DNA of 64,000 bases, from assembly GCA_002401955.1 (NCBI GenBank), contig NVUQ01000003.1, forward strand, positions 49,991 to 113,990, written 5' to 3'. Position 1 is the stretch's first letter. Every line of letters begins with the position of its first letter. The position numbers and the translations under genes are program-made. Of this stretch, positions 52,929 through 62,447 are shown piece by piece. This DNA comes from Flavobacteriales bacterium (GTDB taxonomy: Bacteria > Bacteroidota > Bacteroidia > Flavobacteriales_E > Vicingaceae). The notes below the pieces were generated by a model, which saw only the letters and a list, made by a program, of their open reading frames with translations, was not told the DNA's origin and made no database searches.

Positions 52929-54296
52929 TTAGGCTTTCTTCATATGATGGGCCTTGGGCTGAACAAATGCACGAATACCTTGTGATGAAAGGGTAGATCC
53001 AAACCCTGAATTTTTTCGTCCCGACCATGGAAGTTCAGGGCTAACCCGATCGCAACAATTCCAATAAACCGTTCCTGTATTCATTTTTTTTAATACCTCT
53101 GCTGCACGGTCATAACTGTTTGAAAATACGGCAGCAGTTAGTCCATACTCCGTATCGAGCATTAGCTCAATGGCCTCTTCATCATTGGCTACCTTCTGAA
53201 TTCCAACGATAGGTCCAAAGGATTCTTCCTGCATAATTTTCATAGCATGATTGGTATTAACAAGAACTGTTGGCTCATAAAAATAGCCATCACCATCAAG
53301 CATTTTTCCCCCACATTTCAGTTCTGCCCCTTTACTTATTGCATCCTGAACTTGCGTATCTAAAACCTTAAGCTGTTGTTTCCTTGTTAAGGGTCCAATA
53401 AAGGTATTCATGTTTGTTGGATCACCTATTTCATAGGTTTTTACTTCGTTTACAAATGCTTCAACAAAAGAATCATAAATATTTGCTGCTACATAAATGC
53501 GTTCCACCGCACAACAACTTTGACCGTTATTGTAAAAAGCCCCTTCAGCAGCATTAATGGCATTCAACTTTATGTCTTGAATATCATCCATTACATACAA
53601 GGGATCTTTACCTCCTAATTCCAGCTGAACCGGAAGCAGCTTATGTGCTACTGTTTTGGCAATTTCCCTTCCTGTTGCGTAAGATCCAGTAAAAAAGTAT
53701 CCCTGCACATCTAAAGATAATAAACATTGCCCCACTTCTTTCGCTCCAATAACACATTGAAAAACATTTTTAGGAATTCCTGCTAGCCACAGGTATTTTT
53801 CAAATTGTTTTCCCGTAAGGGAAGCATATTCTGAAGGTTTATATAAAACAGCATTTCCTGCCACCAAGGCATATAAAAAAATGTTGTACCCTACATTGTA
53901 TGGGAAATTCCAAGCAGAAATATTTACGATAACGCCCAAAGGTTCATAAGTTATCTTTTCATCAATGGGGGCTTGTTCCGATAACACTTCATCGGCCAAG
54001 TATTGCTCGGCATATTTGTTTAAATGGTCTATTCTATTTTGTGCTCCCTGTATTTCATTAATTGATTGCTGTATGGGTTTCCCCGTTTCAGCCGTCATTA
54101 TAGCTGCAAGCTCGGCTGTATTTTCCTGTACCAACTCACCAAACCTTGTTATGCATTTTAGCCGATGTGCTAGCGGTTGATTGCTCCAAGACCGTTGTCC
54201 TTCTTTGAGGGTTTCTAGCTTAGCCATAAGGCTTTCCTGAACATCCATTTCAAGGCTATCAATAATTTCTTCGGTTGCTGGGTTTATTATTTGCAT
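52929..54296 (-). CDS. aldehyde dehydrogenase, succinate-semialdehyde dehydrogenase-like
   Basis: This 455-residue NAD(P)-dependent aldehyde dehydrogenase has the conserved Glu in LELGGKDPLYVMDDI, catalytic Cys in NNGQSCCAVERIYV, and LPWSGRKNSGFGSTLSSQGI at the end. It is the short GabD/YneI-like type. It is the last gene of a five-gene minus-strand operon. By position I infer that it oxidises gamma-glutamyl-acetaldehyde to gamma-glutamylglycine. Oxidation of succinate semialdehyde is the alternative if the operon handles putrescine or GABA. Confidence 0.88.
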   Translation of the reverse strand: MQIINPATEEIIDSLEMDVQESLMAKLETLKEGQRSWSNQPLAHRLKCITRFGELVQENTAELAAIMTAETGKPIQQSINEIQGAQNRIDHLNKYAEQYLADEVLSEQAPIDEKITYEPLGVIVNISAWNFPYNVGYNIFLYALVAGNAVLYKPSEYASLTGKQFEKYLWLAGIPKNVFQCVIGAKEVGQCLLSLDVQGYFFTGSYATGREIAKTVAHKLLPVQLELGGKDPLYVMDDIQDIKLNAINAAEGAFYNNGQSCCAVERIYVAANIYDSFVEAFVNEVKTYEIGDPTNMNTFIGPLTRKQQLKVLDTQVQDAISKGAELKCGGKMLDGDGYFYEPTVLVNTNHAMKIMQEESFGPIVGIQKVANDEEAIELMLDTEYGLTAAVFSNSYDRAAEVLKKMNTGTVYWNCCDRVSPELPWSGRKNSGFGSTLSSQGIRAFVQPKAHHMKKA

Positions 54297-54323
54297 GAAT
54301 CCATTTAAAATGATGTTATTATT

Positions 54324-55067
54324 TTAATTTATATGACTAAGAAATTTATCGTATAGTTTATCGGCATCAATCAACTCCCCTTTTAGTGTTGAAGAAAATT
54401 CGGGATGCCATTGAACGCCCATCACCTTTCCTTCGGGTTCTTTACAATAACCAAAAGCCTCTATTAACCCATCTGGTGAAGTGGCATACACCTCTAAATT
54501 TTTCCCCAATTGTTTTACGGCCTGATGATGGACGGTATTCACATGCGGGTCGTTTTCTTCTCGATACAATTCAGCTAATAATTTTCCTTTTGTAAAGATA
54601 ATCTTATGTTTAATGGTGTCGTACAATGCTGCGGAACGATGATTATTTGCAGCTGTATTTTGTGTTTGGGTATCCTGGTATAGCGTCCCTCCGAAATATA
54701 CATTCATAAGCTGTAAACCCCTGCAAATTCCTAAAACAGGTTTCGAGTTTTTAATGGCATAATCGAGAATCTTTAATTCGTATTGATCGCGGTAAGCATC
54801 TCCTTTCCACTTACCAATTGACTCTTCGCCATAGGTGATCGGTGCCAAATCTGCTCCTCCTTGAAATACAAAACCGTCCATCTCATCCAAGATATCTTTG
54901 AGGTACTCCTCCTTTACATCTGGAATAAGCACTGGAAGAATTCCTTTACGTGTAAGGTAATTCATCATCTCATTTTCAATGTAACTCAATGTTTTAGGAC
55001 CAAAATAATCCCGCTCCAAATTCGGATACATAAAACAAGCACTTATTCCAATTTTAATCATTGTCAT
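54324..55067 (-). CDS. class I glutamine amidotransferase-like hydrolase (PuuD/gamma-glutamyl hydrolase type)
   Basis: This 247-residue protein has the PuuD pattern: DGFVFQGGADLAPITYGEE, nucleophile Cys in PVLGICRGLQLMNVYFGGTLYQD, and the His-Glu pair in VMGVQWHPEFS. PuuD cleaves gamma-glutamyl-GABA to glutamate and GABA. Here it should release glutamate from the oxidised gamma-glutamyl product. ATG at 55067 or 55061 could be the start. It lies 3 bp from the alcohol dehydrogenase gene and 27 bp from the aldehyde dehydrogenase gene. Confidence 0.87.
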   Translation of the reverse strand: MTMIKIGISACFMYPNLERDYFGPKTLSYIENEMMNYLTRKGILPVLIPDVKEEYLKDILDEMDGFVFQGGADLAPITYGEESIGKWKGDAYRDQYELKILDYAIKNSKPVLGICRGLQLMNVYFGGTLYQDTQTQNTAANNHRSAALYDTIKHKIIFTKGKLLAELYREENDPHVNTVHHQAVKQLGKNLEVYATSPDGLIEAFGYCKEPEGKVMGVQWHPEFSSTLKGELIDADKLYDKFLSHIN

Positions 55068-55070
55068 TTC

Positions 55071-56222
55071 TTATAAAGCCTCATTATACAATTTCCTAAA
55101 TGCGTCTCTACTCACGGGTTTAGGGTTAGAAGGATGACAGAAATCCATTGCTGCCAGCCGAGATAATTCTTCAATATGTTGTTGTTTCACATCAATTTCA
55201 GCAAGTTTAGTAGGCAAACCAATACGATTATTCATTTCAAAAAGATGGTTTACAATTTGTGCTCCTGATTGATTTCCTAAGCCCAAAGCTGCTCCCATTT
55301 TATCAAAGCGATTTTCAAAGCCTTCATAATTAAATCGCATTCCATAAGGTAGGCTCACGGCATTCGCCAAGCCATGGTGGGTGTCTAACAAACTCGATAG
55401 CGGATGTGCCAGACTATGCACTACACCTAAGCCTTTCTGGAAAGCCACTGCTCCCATGAGTGATGCAAGCATCATTTTAAACCTTGATGTTTTGTTTGGG
55501 TTATTTGTTGCCTCCACTAGGGATTCAGCAATTAATGTTATTCCTTCTAATGCAATTCCATCGCACATAGGGTGAAAGCCTTTGGCTAAGTACGCTTCCA
55601 TATTGTGTGTTAAGGCATCCATACCTGTAGCAGCGGTAATAAAAGGAGGCAAATCCATGGTTAACATCGGGTCGGCAAATACCATTTTTGCCATTAATTT
55701 GGGGTGAAACAATATTCGTTTTTTCTTCGTTTCATCTTCAGAAATAATGGCACTTCTTCCTACTTCACTCCCCGTACCAGAGGTTGTTGGTACCGTAATA
55801 AAATGCGGAACAGCTTCGGTTACATATTGATCGCCTCCTATAAGGTCATCATAATCAAACAAATCTCTTTTATGATAGGAGCGAAGGGCAACAGCTCGTG
55901 CTACATCCATCGCCACGCCTCCTCCTATTCCGATAATCGCATCGCACTTTGTTTCATGGAACAGTTCTCCTCCTGCAATGACATCAGATTTAATGGGGTT
56001 TTTATGGATGTCATTAAATACATCAACCGCAATCCCATTCCGTTTTAAATCATCAACAATTGCTTTAAAAAAAGGCAATTGAGCAACATTCGTATCGGTA
56101 ACCAAAAGAGCATGATTAAGCTTGTAGTCTTTTAAATAGGCTGGTAATTCTTTGATAACTCCTATGCCAAATCGTATGGGAGCAGGAAAGTTAAAGTTAT
56201 ATATCGTACTGAGGTCTAGCAT
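55071..56222 (-). CDS. iron-containing alcohol dehydrogenase
   Basis: This 383-residue group III dehydrogenase has the NAD-binding block AIIGIGGGVAMDVARAVAL, TVPTTSGTGSEVG, metal-site residues in MDALTHNMEAYL and GVVHSLAHPLSSLLDTHHGLANAVSLP. It oxidises or reduces a primary alcohol. Putrescine operons of the Puu type carry an amine oxidase at this step; an alcohol dehydrogenase instead points to an amino alcohol substrate once gamma-glutamylated. It is 5 bp from the synthetase gene. Confidence 0.92.
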   Translation of the reverse strand: MLDLSTIYNFNFPAPIRFGIGVIKELPAYLKDYKLNHALLVTDTNVAQLPFFKAIVDDLKRNGIAVDVFNDIHKNPIKSDVIAGGELFHETKCDAIIGIGGGVAMDVARAVALRSYHKRDLFDYDDLIGGDQYVTEAVPHFITVPTTSGTGSEVGRSAIISEDETKKKRILFHPKLMAKMVFADPMLTMDLPPFITAATGMDALTHNMEAYLAKGFHPMCDGIALEGITLIAESLVEATNNPNKTSRFKMMLASLMGAVAFQKGLGVVHSLAHPLSSLLDTHHGLANAVSLPYGMRFNYEGFENRFDKMGAALGLGNQSGAQIVNHLFEMNNRIGLPTKLAEIDVKQQHIEELSRLAAMDFCHPSNPKPVSRDAFRKLYNEAL

Positions 56223-56227
56223 TTTAT

Positions 56228-57595
56228 TTAAATAATTTCAAAATATCGTTTCAATTCCCAATCGGTCACTTCTTTACCAAACTGTCTCCATTCCCATTCA
56301 CGTGTGCCGGTAAAATGATCAACAAAAGTTTCACCAAATAGTTCTTTAGCCAATTTTGAATTTTTCATTTGCTCGGATGCTTCAAATAAATTGCTAGGCA
56401 ATTTTATCTTATTTTCTTCTTCATAACCATTGCCTATTGTTTTAGGAATATTCAGTTTGAGTTTATTTTTAACGCCATACAACCCACTGGCTAAGCAAGC
56501 CGCCATGGCTAAATAAGGATTTACATCTGATCCTACCACTCGATGTTCCACTCGGGCAGATTTTTCTCCTTGAGCCAGTATTCGCAAGGCAGTTGTTCTG
56601 TTATCTATCCCCCAAGAAAGTGTTGTTGGTGCCCAAGCTCCTTCAACCAGTCTTTTATAACTGTTGATGGTTGGGGCAAACATAGGAAGGATATATGGCA
56701 AACAATGTAATTGTCCAGCGACATAATGCTGCATCAGGTCACTCATATGATCTGCTTTGGTAGCATCAAAAAATAAATTATTTTTCTTGTTTGCATCCCA
56801 AAGGCTTTGGTGAATATGCCCACCACAACCGGGTAGATCACTACTTTGTTTGGCCATAAAACTTGCCAACACATTATGCTTATAGGCGATCTCCTTAACG
56901 CCACTTTTAAACAGCACCGATCGATCTGCCGCTTCCAGCACTGCAGCATATTGTATAGCCGCCTCATAAACCCCTGGGCCTGTTTCGGTATGTAATCCTT
57001 CTAATGGAATACCATAATCACCCATTAACTCAAAAAGGTCATGAAAAAAAGCACTGTTCTCTGATGCTCTTAACATGGAATAACCAAACATCCCTGAAGT
57101 TAGGGGTTTTGGTGGTGCATTCGGCTCAACAGCATCTTCATTGGGTTCATCTGACGACTTCATAAAATTAAACCACTCATACTCTTGCGAAAACATCGGA
57201 GAAAACCCCAATTCCTGGGCTTCAACAATTACATTTTTCAACAAATTTCTAGGGCACACAGGAAAATGTTCTCCATCCTTTTTTCTAAAATCTGCTAAAA
57301 AAAAGGGAACATCATCTTCCCATGGTACTTTCCTGTAAGTGCTAACATCGATGTGTGCTTCAATATCTGCATAGCCAGTATGCCAACCAGTTATTTTCGC
57401 ATTATCATAAGCAGCATCAACCATATCCCATCCAAAAACTACTGAACAAAAACCAAAATTACTTGCTAGGCTAGCAAGAAACTTATCCTTATGCATGTAC
57501 TTCCCTCTTAAAACACCATCAATATCCACTATAGCAACTTTTATTTTGCTGTGTGTGCTTTCTTTGATTGCTGCTATTATTTCGTCATTAGTCAT
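56228..57595 (-). CDS. glutamine synthetase-like gamma-glutamyl-amine ligase
   Basis: This 455-residue enzyme has the glutamine synthetase fold: N-terminal VAIVDIDGVLRGKYMH, metal-binding SQEYEWFNF, HTETGPGVYE, GCGGHIHQSLWD, and RVEHRVVGSDVNPYLAMAACLASG. Many residues differ from housekeeping GlnA, and the N-terminus is of the PuuA/GlnA3/GlnA4 group, which links glutamate to amines. With the ethanolamine-type permease next to it, gamma-glutamylethanolamide synthetase (as Streptomyces coelicolor GlnA4) is my best guess; gamma-glutamylputrescine synthetase is the alternative. Confidence 0.85.
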   Translation of the reverse strand: MTNDEIIAAIKESTHSKIKVAIVDIDGVLRGKYMHKDKFLASLASNFGFCSVVFGWDMVDAAYDNAKITGWHTGYADIEAHIDVSTYRKVPWEDDVPFFLADFRKKDGEHFPVCPRNLLKNVIVEAQELGFSPMFSQEYEWFNFMKSSDEPNEDAVEPNAPPKPLTSGMFGYSMLRASENSAFFHDLFELMGDYGIPLEGLHTETGPGVYEAAIQYAAVLEAADRSVLFKSGVKEIAYKHNVLASFMAKQSSDLPGCGGHIHQSLWDANKKNNLFFDATKADHMSDLMQHYVAGQLHCLPYILPMFAPTINSYKRLVEGAWAPTTLSWGIDNRTTALRILAQGEKSARVEHRVVGSDVNPYLAMAACLASGLYGVKNKLKLNIPKTIGNGYEEENKIKLPSNLFEASEQMKNSKLAKELFGETFVDHFTGTREWEWRQFGKEVTDWELKRYFEII

Positions 57596-57617
57596 AAGCT
57601 TAGTTCTAAGTATAAAT

Positions 57618-58946
57618 TTAGGTTTTTATTTTTTCTTCATTTTGATCAACAAACAGTACAAACCAACAATAAGAAAAAGCTATAATTCCAAAAAATATAA
57701 GTGCTATTATTAAATTGTAATAGGTCATGGCAATTATAGCTACGCTTGCTATGATTAAGGCAATTAACGGAAATGAAGGATACATGGGTACTTTAAAGGG
57801 GCGAGGCATTTCAGGTTCTTTCCTTCGCAATGCAAAAAAGGCCAGCATGGAAATAATGTATAGGCTTAAGGCACCAAAACAAGCAATGATAATAATCTCA
57901 CCCGTTTTCCCTGTAAATAAGGCGACTATTCCAATACACATGTTTACCATTAATGCGTTTGCTGGGGTTTTAAATTTTGGTTGCACCCTACCCAAAGCTT
58001 TGGGAGCATAGCCTACTCTACCAAACTCAAATGTACTTCTTCCTGAGGCCAATATTATTCCATGAAAAGAAGCTATCAAACCTAAAAGACCTATGCCGAT
58101 TAACAACTTATATAAGATGTGTCCGCTTGCTACCACCTGACCCATAGCTAATGGCAATGGTGAATCCGATGCTTCCATACTGTCAACTGGGTAAACAATT
58201 GCTTCCCAACCGCCCACACCCACAGCCGCTAAAAAGGTGATGATGCACAAGATTACTAGGGTAGAAATTGCAGCACTAAAGCCAATTAAAACACTGCGTT
58301 GCGGATTCACTGCTTCTTCAGCAACATTGGCTATTCCTTCAATGGCCAAGAAAAACCAAATGGCAAAAGGTATGGCCGCAAAGATGCCTGAAATACCATT
58401 GGGTAATGGATTTTTTTGAAGGTTACTCATTTCAAACTCAGGCAAGGTTACTCCTGCAAAAATCAACAATTCAATAACGGCCAAAATCGTAATTATCAAT
58501 TCAAAAGAGGCGGCAATTTTAACCCCAATAATATTAATGGCAGTAAAAATTAAATAGGCTACAATGGCAAATATCATGGTATCAACAGATGGATATAAAA
58601 GGTTTAGGTATGCACCAATGGCTGCAGCAATGGCTGGTGGAGCAAAAATAAATTCGATGTTTTGTGCCATCCCGGCAACAAAGCCCATTTTTTTTCCGAG
58701 TCCTCTATTGGCATATTCAAAAGCCCCTCCGGCTCTTGGTATTGCACAAGCCATTTCGGTATAACTAAAGGTAAAAGTAAGGTACATGATGATGATAAAG
58801 AAGGTGGCTATGGCCAATCCGTACGTCCCTCCTTCTGCCAAGCCAAGGTTCCATCCGAAGTACATCCCAGAGATAACATAACCTACACCAAGACCCCATA
58901 ACATGAGTGGGCTTAAGGTTTTTTTTAGCTTGTTGTTCTTGTCCAT
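57618..58946 (-). CDS. APC-family permease, ethanolamine permease-like
   Basis: This 442-residue transporter has 12 predicted membrane segments. The N-terminal SPLMLWGLGVGYVISGMYFGWNLGLAEGG and FTFSYTEMACAIPRAGGAFEYANRGLG, followed by FIFAPPAIAAAIGAYL, match the ethanolamine permease (Eat) branch of the amino acid/polyamine/organocation superfamily. It is the first gene of the operon and presumably imports the substrate. No eutBC ethanolamine ammonia-lyase genes are in the window. Ethanolamine specificity rests on remembered family similarity. Confidence 0.82.
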   Translation of the reverse strand: MDKNNKLKKTLSPLMLWGLGVGYVISGMYFGWNLGLAEGGTYGLAIATFFIIIMYLTFTFSYTEMACAIPRAGGAFEYANRGLGKKMGFVAGMAQNIEFIFAPPAIAAAIGAYLNLLYPSVDTMIFAIVAYLIFTAINIIGVKIAASFELIITILAVIELLIFAGVTLPEFEMSNLQKNPLPNGISGIFAAIPFAIWFFLAIEGIANVAEEAVNPQRSVLIGFSAAISTLVILCIITFLAAVGVGGWEAIVYPVDSMEASDSPLPLAMGQVVASGHILYKLLIGIGLLGLIASFHGIILASGRSTFEFGRVGYAPKALGRVQPKFKTPANALMVNMCIGIVALFTGKTGEIIIIACFGALSLYIISMLAFFALRRKEPEMPRPFKVPMYPSFPLIALIIASVAIIAMTYYNLIIALIFFGIIAFSYCWFVLFVDQNEEKIKT

Positions 58947-59092
58947 CTAATTTTAAAATTATGGAAATAAATCTTGATGAACATCAAACCTTGTTATTTT
59001 TTTACGCTCTGTTATGAGTAAGTTAACAAAGGTGTCGGAAGCTTCTTATATTTGGGTTTGTGGAGGGCGGAATTTGAATTCATAAAACATAT

Positions 59093-59128
59093 AAAAAGCC
59101 CACCCTACATTTGTAGAATAGGCTTTTA
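59093..59128 (-). terminator. terminator-like hairpin of the LamG surface protein gene
   Basis: AAAAAGCC and GGCTTTT form the base, with CTACA/TGTAG inside. On the minus strand it is followed by TTTTTAT and lies about 77 bp after the stop codon at 59205. Confidence 0.65.
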
Positions 59129-59204
59129 TCACCTCTGAAAAAAACTCATTTTTTTATTTGTACGGAGGTCTACTCAGTATTGTACATTGGTATTAACCAG
59201 CGTT

Positions 59205-62132
59205 TTACTCCTTAATAAACTTACTATTTGCTAAACCTTTATCGGTTTTTACTTGTAAGAAGTAAAGTCCTTTGGGTAAGTTGTTTATAGCTACCACCCG
59301 TGTATTTTGTGTTTCTTCTTTTACGATTTTTCCATTTAAGTCAATGATACGGATGCTTTCAATTTGTGCAGCTACATCAATGGTTAAATGTGTAGTTGCT
59401 GGGTTGGGATAAATGGATAGTTTATTACTAGATTTATTTTCAGAAAGCCCAACACTGGCTATCGTAACACAAGCGGAAGTATCAACGCAAGAACTGTTGG
59501 TTGTTACTTCAACTGCATAGTTACCATTGGCTATTGCCGTATATGTTTGTGAGGTTGCCCCAATAATAAGTGCATAAGCGTTATTGCAATCCAACCATTG
59601 GTAAGTAGCTCCTGTTTGATTTACAGTAATAACATTTCCGTTAGTACTGGTAGTTGTATCTATTACACTAAATACATTAACCGTAGTAACAATTATACTA
59701 TCACATCCTGCATTTACTGTCTGTAAATTACTATTGTAAATCACCTGTGATGTAATATTATTTTGAGTTGTGCCATCAGAAAAAGTATAACTACCTCCTG
59801 AACAAACAGATACAGACTCACTTTGGTTATAAATAGGATCAATATTAACAGTAGTTTCAATAATACTATCACACCCTGCATTTACTGTTTGTAAATTACT
59901 GGTATAGATTACCTGTGTTGTAATATTATTTTGAGTTGTACCATCAGGAAAAGTATAACTACCTCCTGAACAAACAGATACAGACTCACTTTGGTTATAA
60001 ATAGGATTAATATTAACAGTAGTTTCAATAATACTATCACACCCTGCATTTACTGTTTGTAAATTACTAGTATAAATTACCTGTGATGTAATGTTATTTT
60101 GAGTGGTGCCATCAGGAAATGTATAACTACCTCCTGAACAAACACTTAGAACTTCTGTTTGATTGTATGATGGTAAAACTGTTATAGTTTCCGTTTGTGT
60201 CATTGTGAAGTCACAAATAACATTATTTGAATTACAACTAGAAGCAGTACTAGGCATCCAGTCAGTTGATGAATTCATATTTAATAAAACTCCATCAATA
60301 CTAAATGATGAATAATCTGTTAATGAAATAGTATTATTTTCATTAAAATTAAATAACCCAACTAAATTATTCTCACTACCAGAAAGACAGTTATTCATGT
60401 TAGATTGAATACTAGACTGATTTAGTGCAGTATCCCATATACTTAAATCATCTACCTCACCAGATAGAAAAAATGTAGTGGAATATCCTCCAACAAGAAA
60501 ATTACTAGATGAAGCTAAGGAAAAATCCGAAGTTGTTCCATAGGTGACAGAATTTTCTAATGTTGCATCAATATAGATGCTCCATACACCTGTAGTAATA
60601 TTAGCAGATCCTGTTATATAATGCCACTGTCCGTCATTTACATCAGTAGAAGAAATACCAGAAGTTCTACCATTAGAAGAACCCGCTAGGCCTCCTCTTC
60701 CAGAAAAACCTGCTTTTCCATTAGCATCAAAGTACAAGTAATAGCCAGCGGAAGAGCCGTTGTATTTAGAAGCAAAAATTTCAGTAGTTCCAGCTGAGCT
60801 AGTTTTTAACCAGCACGAAACAGTAACTTGAGTTGATATATTTCTTCCTTGATAGGTAAGACTAAGAAGGTCATTAATACCATCAAAACGAAGAGCATTA
60901 TTTATAGTTCCATTATATATTTCTCCCAAAACACTGTAGGTGGTCGAAGTTGCTATAGTTCCAGTATTAAAGTTAAGTGCACTCCCTGTACCAGTGATGG
61001 GACCATCAATACGATTTCCTGCAGCATCTATTAATGAATAATTAATCCCAGTTTCTGAATTGCCAGTACTGATTACTACTGAATCTCCTAGGCATATAGA
61101 TGTTGCTCCAGAAAGAGTTTGATCGCTAATTGAAGTTAAACTAACTAGAGCTGTTTGTGTCATTTGTAATGAACTGGCACAAACAGAAGTTAAATTATTA
61201 GTCCAACCTGCTGGAAGCATGTTTATTAATGATCCGTTAAAAGAAGTTATTGATAGATCAGTTACCGTAGATCCTATTCCTTCATTAAAATCAAAAAGGC
61301 CTCTTATTCCAGCTTCAGACCCTGTTAAACAAGTTGTCATATATGTTTGTATCTCTAGTTGTGTTAATTCTTTATCCCAAATACTTACATCATCTATTTC
61401 TCCCATAAGATAAAAATTAGAATATGCACCTACATAGAAATTAGCACTCGAAGCCATTGTGTAATCATTTGTAAACAAATTGCTGCCAAAATTGGTAGAA
61501 TTTTCTAATGTCGCATCTATATAGATACTCCATACACCTGTAGTAATATTAGCAGATCCTGTTATATAATGCCATTGACCATCGTTTACAGAAGTTGTTG
61601 AAAGTCCAGAACCCCTAGCACCAGTTGAGCCAGTTTGTCCGCCTCTACCAGAGAAACCAGCCTTTCCATTAACATCAAAGAATAAATAATATCCTTTTGA
61701 TACACCATCATATTTTGATAAGAATATTTCTGTAGTACCAGTAGATGATGTTTTTAACCAACAAGAAATTGTAACCAATCCAGAGATATTTCTACTATGC
61801 GCGGTTAAGTTCACATAATCATTAACCCCATCAAAACTTAAAGCAGTTGTACCTTTTTCAGCAAGCACATTATATGTTTCAACGGAATTAATTGCCCCAG
61901 TAAAAAATGCTAAATCGTTACCTGTTCCCGCAATTGGTCCATCAATTATTGTGTTACTACTGTTTCTTAATGTATAAAGAACACCTAATTGAGAACCTGT
62001 TGTAGTAATTGTAGAATTACTACCAGAACATACCAATGTAGGGCTAGCAGTTACAGGTAAATCGGTTATTTGAGCTTTAGTACTAAAGCCAAATGCCGTA
62101 ATAGTTAAAAGACTTAGTAAAATTTTCTTCAT
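59205..62132 (-). CDS. T9SS-exported surface protein with two LamG domains and repeats
   Basis: I start this protein at ATG 62132 (MKKILLSLLTITAFGFSTKAQ, a signal peptide), giving 975 residues; the track start adds 14 residues that spoil it. There are two copies of an Ig-like strand plus LamG jellyroll unit (about 30-330 and 330-650, each with ALRFDG/ALSFDG, SCWLKTSS, GQWHYITGSANITTGVWSIYID and DDVSIWD). Three 56-residue repeats follow (CSGGSYTFPDGTTQNN ... NAGCDSIIETTVN), then a T9SS type A tail (LSIYPNPATTHLTIDV ... KGLYFLQVKTDKG). It is probably an adhesin or glycan-binding cell-surface protein. Repeats are nearly identical at DNA level, so assembly errors are possible there. Confidence 0.88.
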   Translation of the reverse strand: MKKILLSLLTITAFGFSTKAQITDLPVTASPTLVCSGSNSTITTTGSQLGVLYTLRNSSNTIIDGPIAGTGNDLAFFTGAINSVETYNVLAEKGTTALSFDGVNDYVNLTAHSRNISGLVTISCWLKTSSTGTTEIFLSKYDGVSKGYYLFFDVNGKAGFSGRGGQTGSTGARGSGLSTTSVNDGQWHYITGSANITTGVWSIYIDATLENSTNFGSNLFTNDYTMASSANFYVGAYSNFYLMGEIDDVSIWDKELTQLEIQTYMTTCLTGSEAGIRGLFDFNEGIGSTVTDLSITSFNGSLINMLPAGWTNNLTSVCASSLQMTQTALVSLTSISDQTLSGATSICLGDSVVISTGNSETGINYSLIDAAGNRIDGPITGTGSALNFNTGTIATSTTYSVLGEIYNGTINNALRFDGINDLLSLTYQGRNISTQVTVSCWLKTSSAGTTEIFASKYNGSSAGYYLYFDANGKAGFSGRGGLAGSSNGRTSGISSTDVNDGQWHYITGSANITTGVWSIYIDATLENSVTYGTTSDFSLASSSNFLVGGYSTTFFLSGEVDDLSIWDTALNQSSIQSNMNNCLSGSENNLVGLFNFNENNTISLTDYSSFSIDGVLLNMNSSTDWMPSTASSCNSNNVICDFTMTQTETITVLPSYNQTEVLSVCSGGSYTFPDGTTQNNITSQVIYTSNLQTVNAGCDSIIETTVNINPIYNQSESVSVCSGGSYTFPDGTTQNNITTQVIYTSNLQTVNAGCDSIIETTVNIDPIYNQSESVSVCSGGSYTFSDGTTQNNITSQVIYNSNLQTVNAGCDSIIVTTVNVFSVIDTTTSTNGNVITVNQTGATYQWLDCNNAYALIIGATSQTYTAIANGNYAVEVTTNSSCVDTSACVTIASVGLSENKSSNKLSIYPNPATTHLTIDVAAQIESIRIIDLNGKIVKEETQNTRVVAINNLPKGLYFLQVKTDKGLANSKFIKE
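59675..60180 (-). repeat. three 168-bp in-frame tandem repeats
   Basis: The segment containing ATATTAACAGTAGTTTCAAT recurs with a period of 168 bp (for example 59842 and 60010), encoding three 56-residue units of the surface protein. The units differ at only a few bases, which suggests recent expansion or gene conversion. Confidence 0.85.
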
Positions 62133-62300
62133 GGTTTTTGTTTGAAAGTGAACTGCAATACTACCTCCAAGCAATGGTATTTACAGCATCCGTTTTACGA
62201 GGAGCAATTTGGCTTTGTGGAGTGAAGAAATGATGAGTGTTGAATTTTGAATGAGACAAATAAAATTCAATATTAGAATATTGATTTATTGAGTAGTATT

Positions 62301-62416
62301 ATACCGATTTGTAATCAAAATGCCCGATAATTTCATTACTCTCATTCTCTGGCTTTGATTATCTATCGGCATTATACAAAAACCATTGTTGGGTGTTGTG
62401 AAATTAAATTGGTATT
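62301..62416 (-). repeat. MITE-like dispersed repeat, copy C
   Basis: This is a full-length copy in reverse orientation: TACCGATTTGTAATCAAAA at the left, CTATCGGCATTATACAAAAA inside, AATTAAATTGGTA at the right. It lies upstream of the DUF4143 ATPase gene, and copy D follows that gene in the same orientation. The remainder of the gap 62133-62527 holds the ATPase promoter region and nothing else I can name. Confidence 0.8.
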
Positions 62417-62447
62417 AGATATTAGCTTATTAATTTTTTGTTTCTTT

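Noticed and set aside
52929-58946. Classical putrescine (Puu) operon
   Set aside because: The amine oxidase step (PuuB) is missing and replaced by an iron alcohol dehydrogenase, and the permease looks ethanolamine-type. It is kept only as the alternative substrate.
62133-62174. Longer N-terminus of the LamG surface protein
   Set aside because: The extension MLGGSIAVHFQTKT would precede a perfect signal peptide that starts at the next Met.
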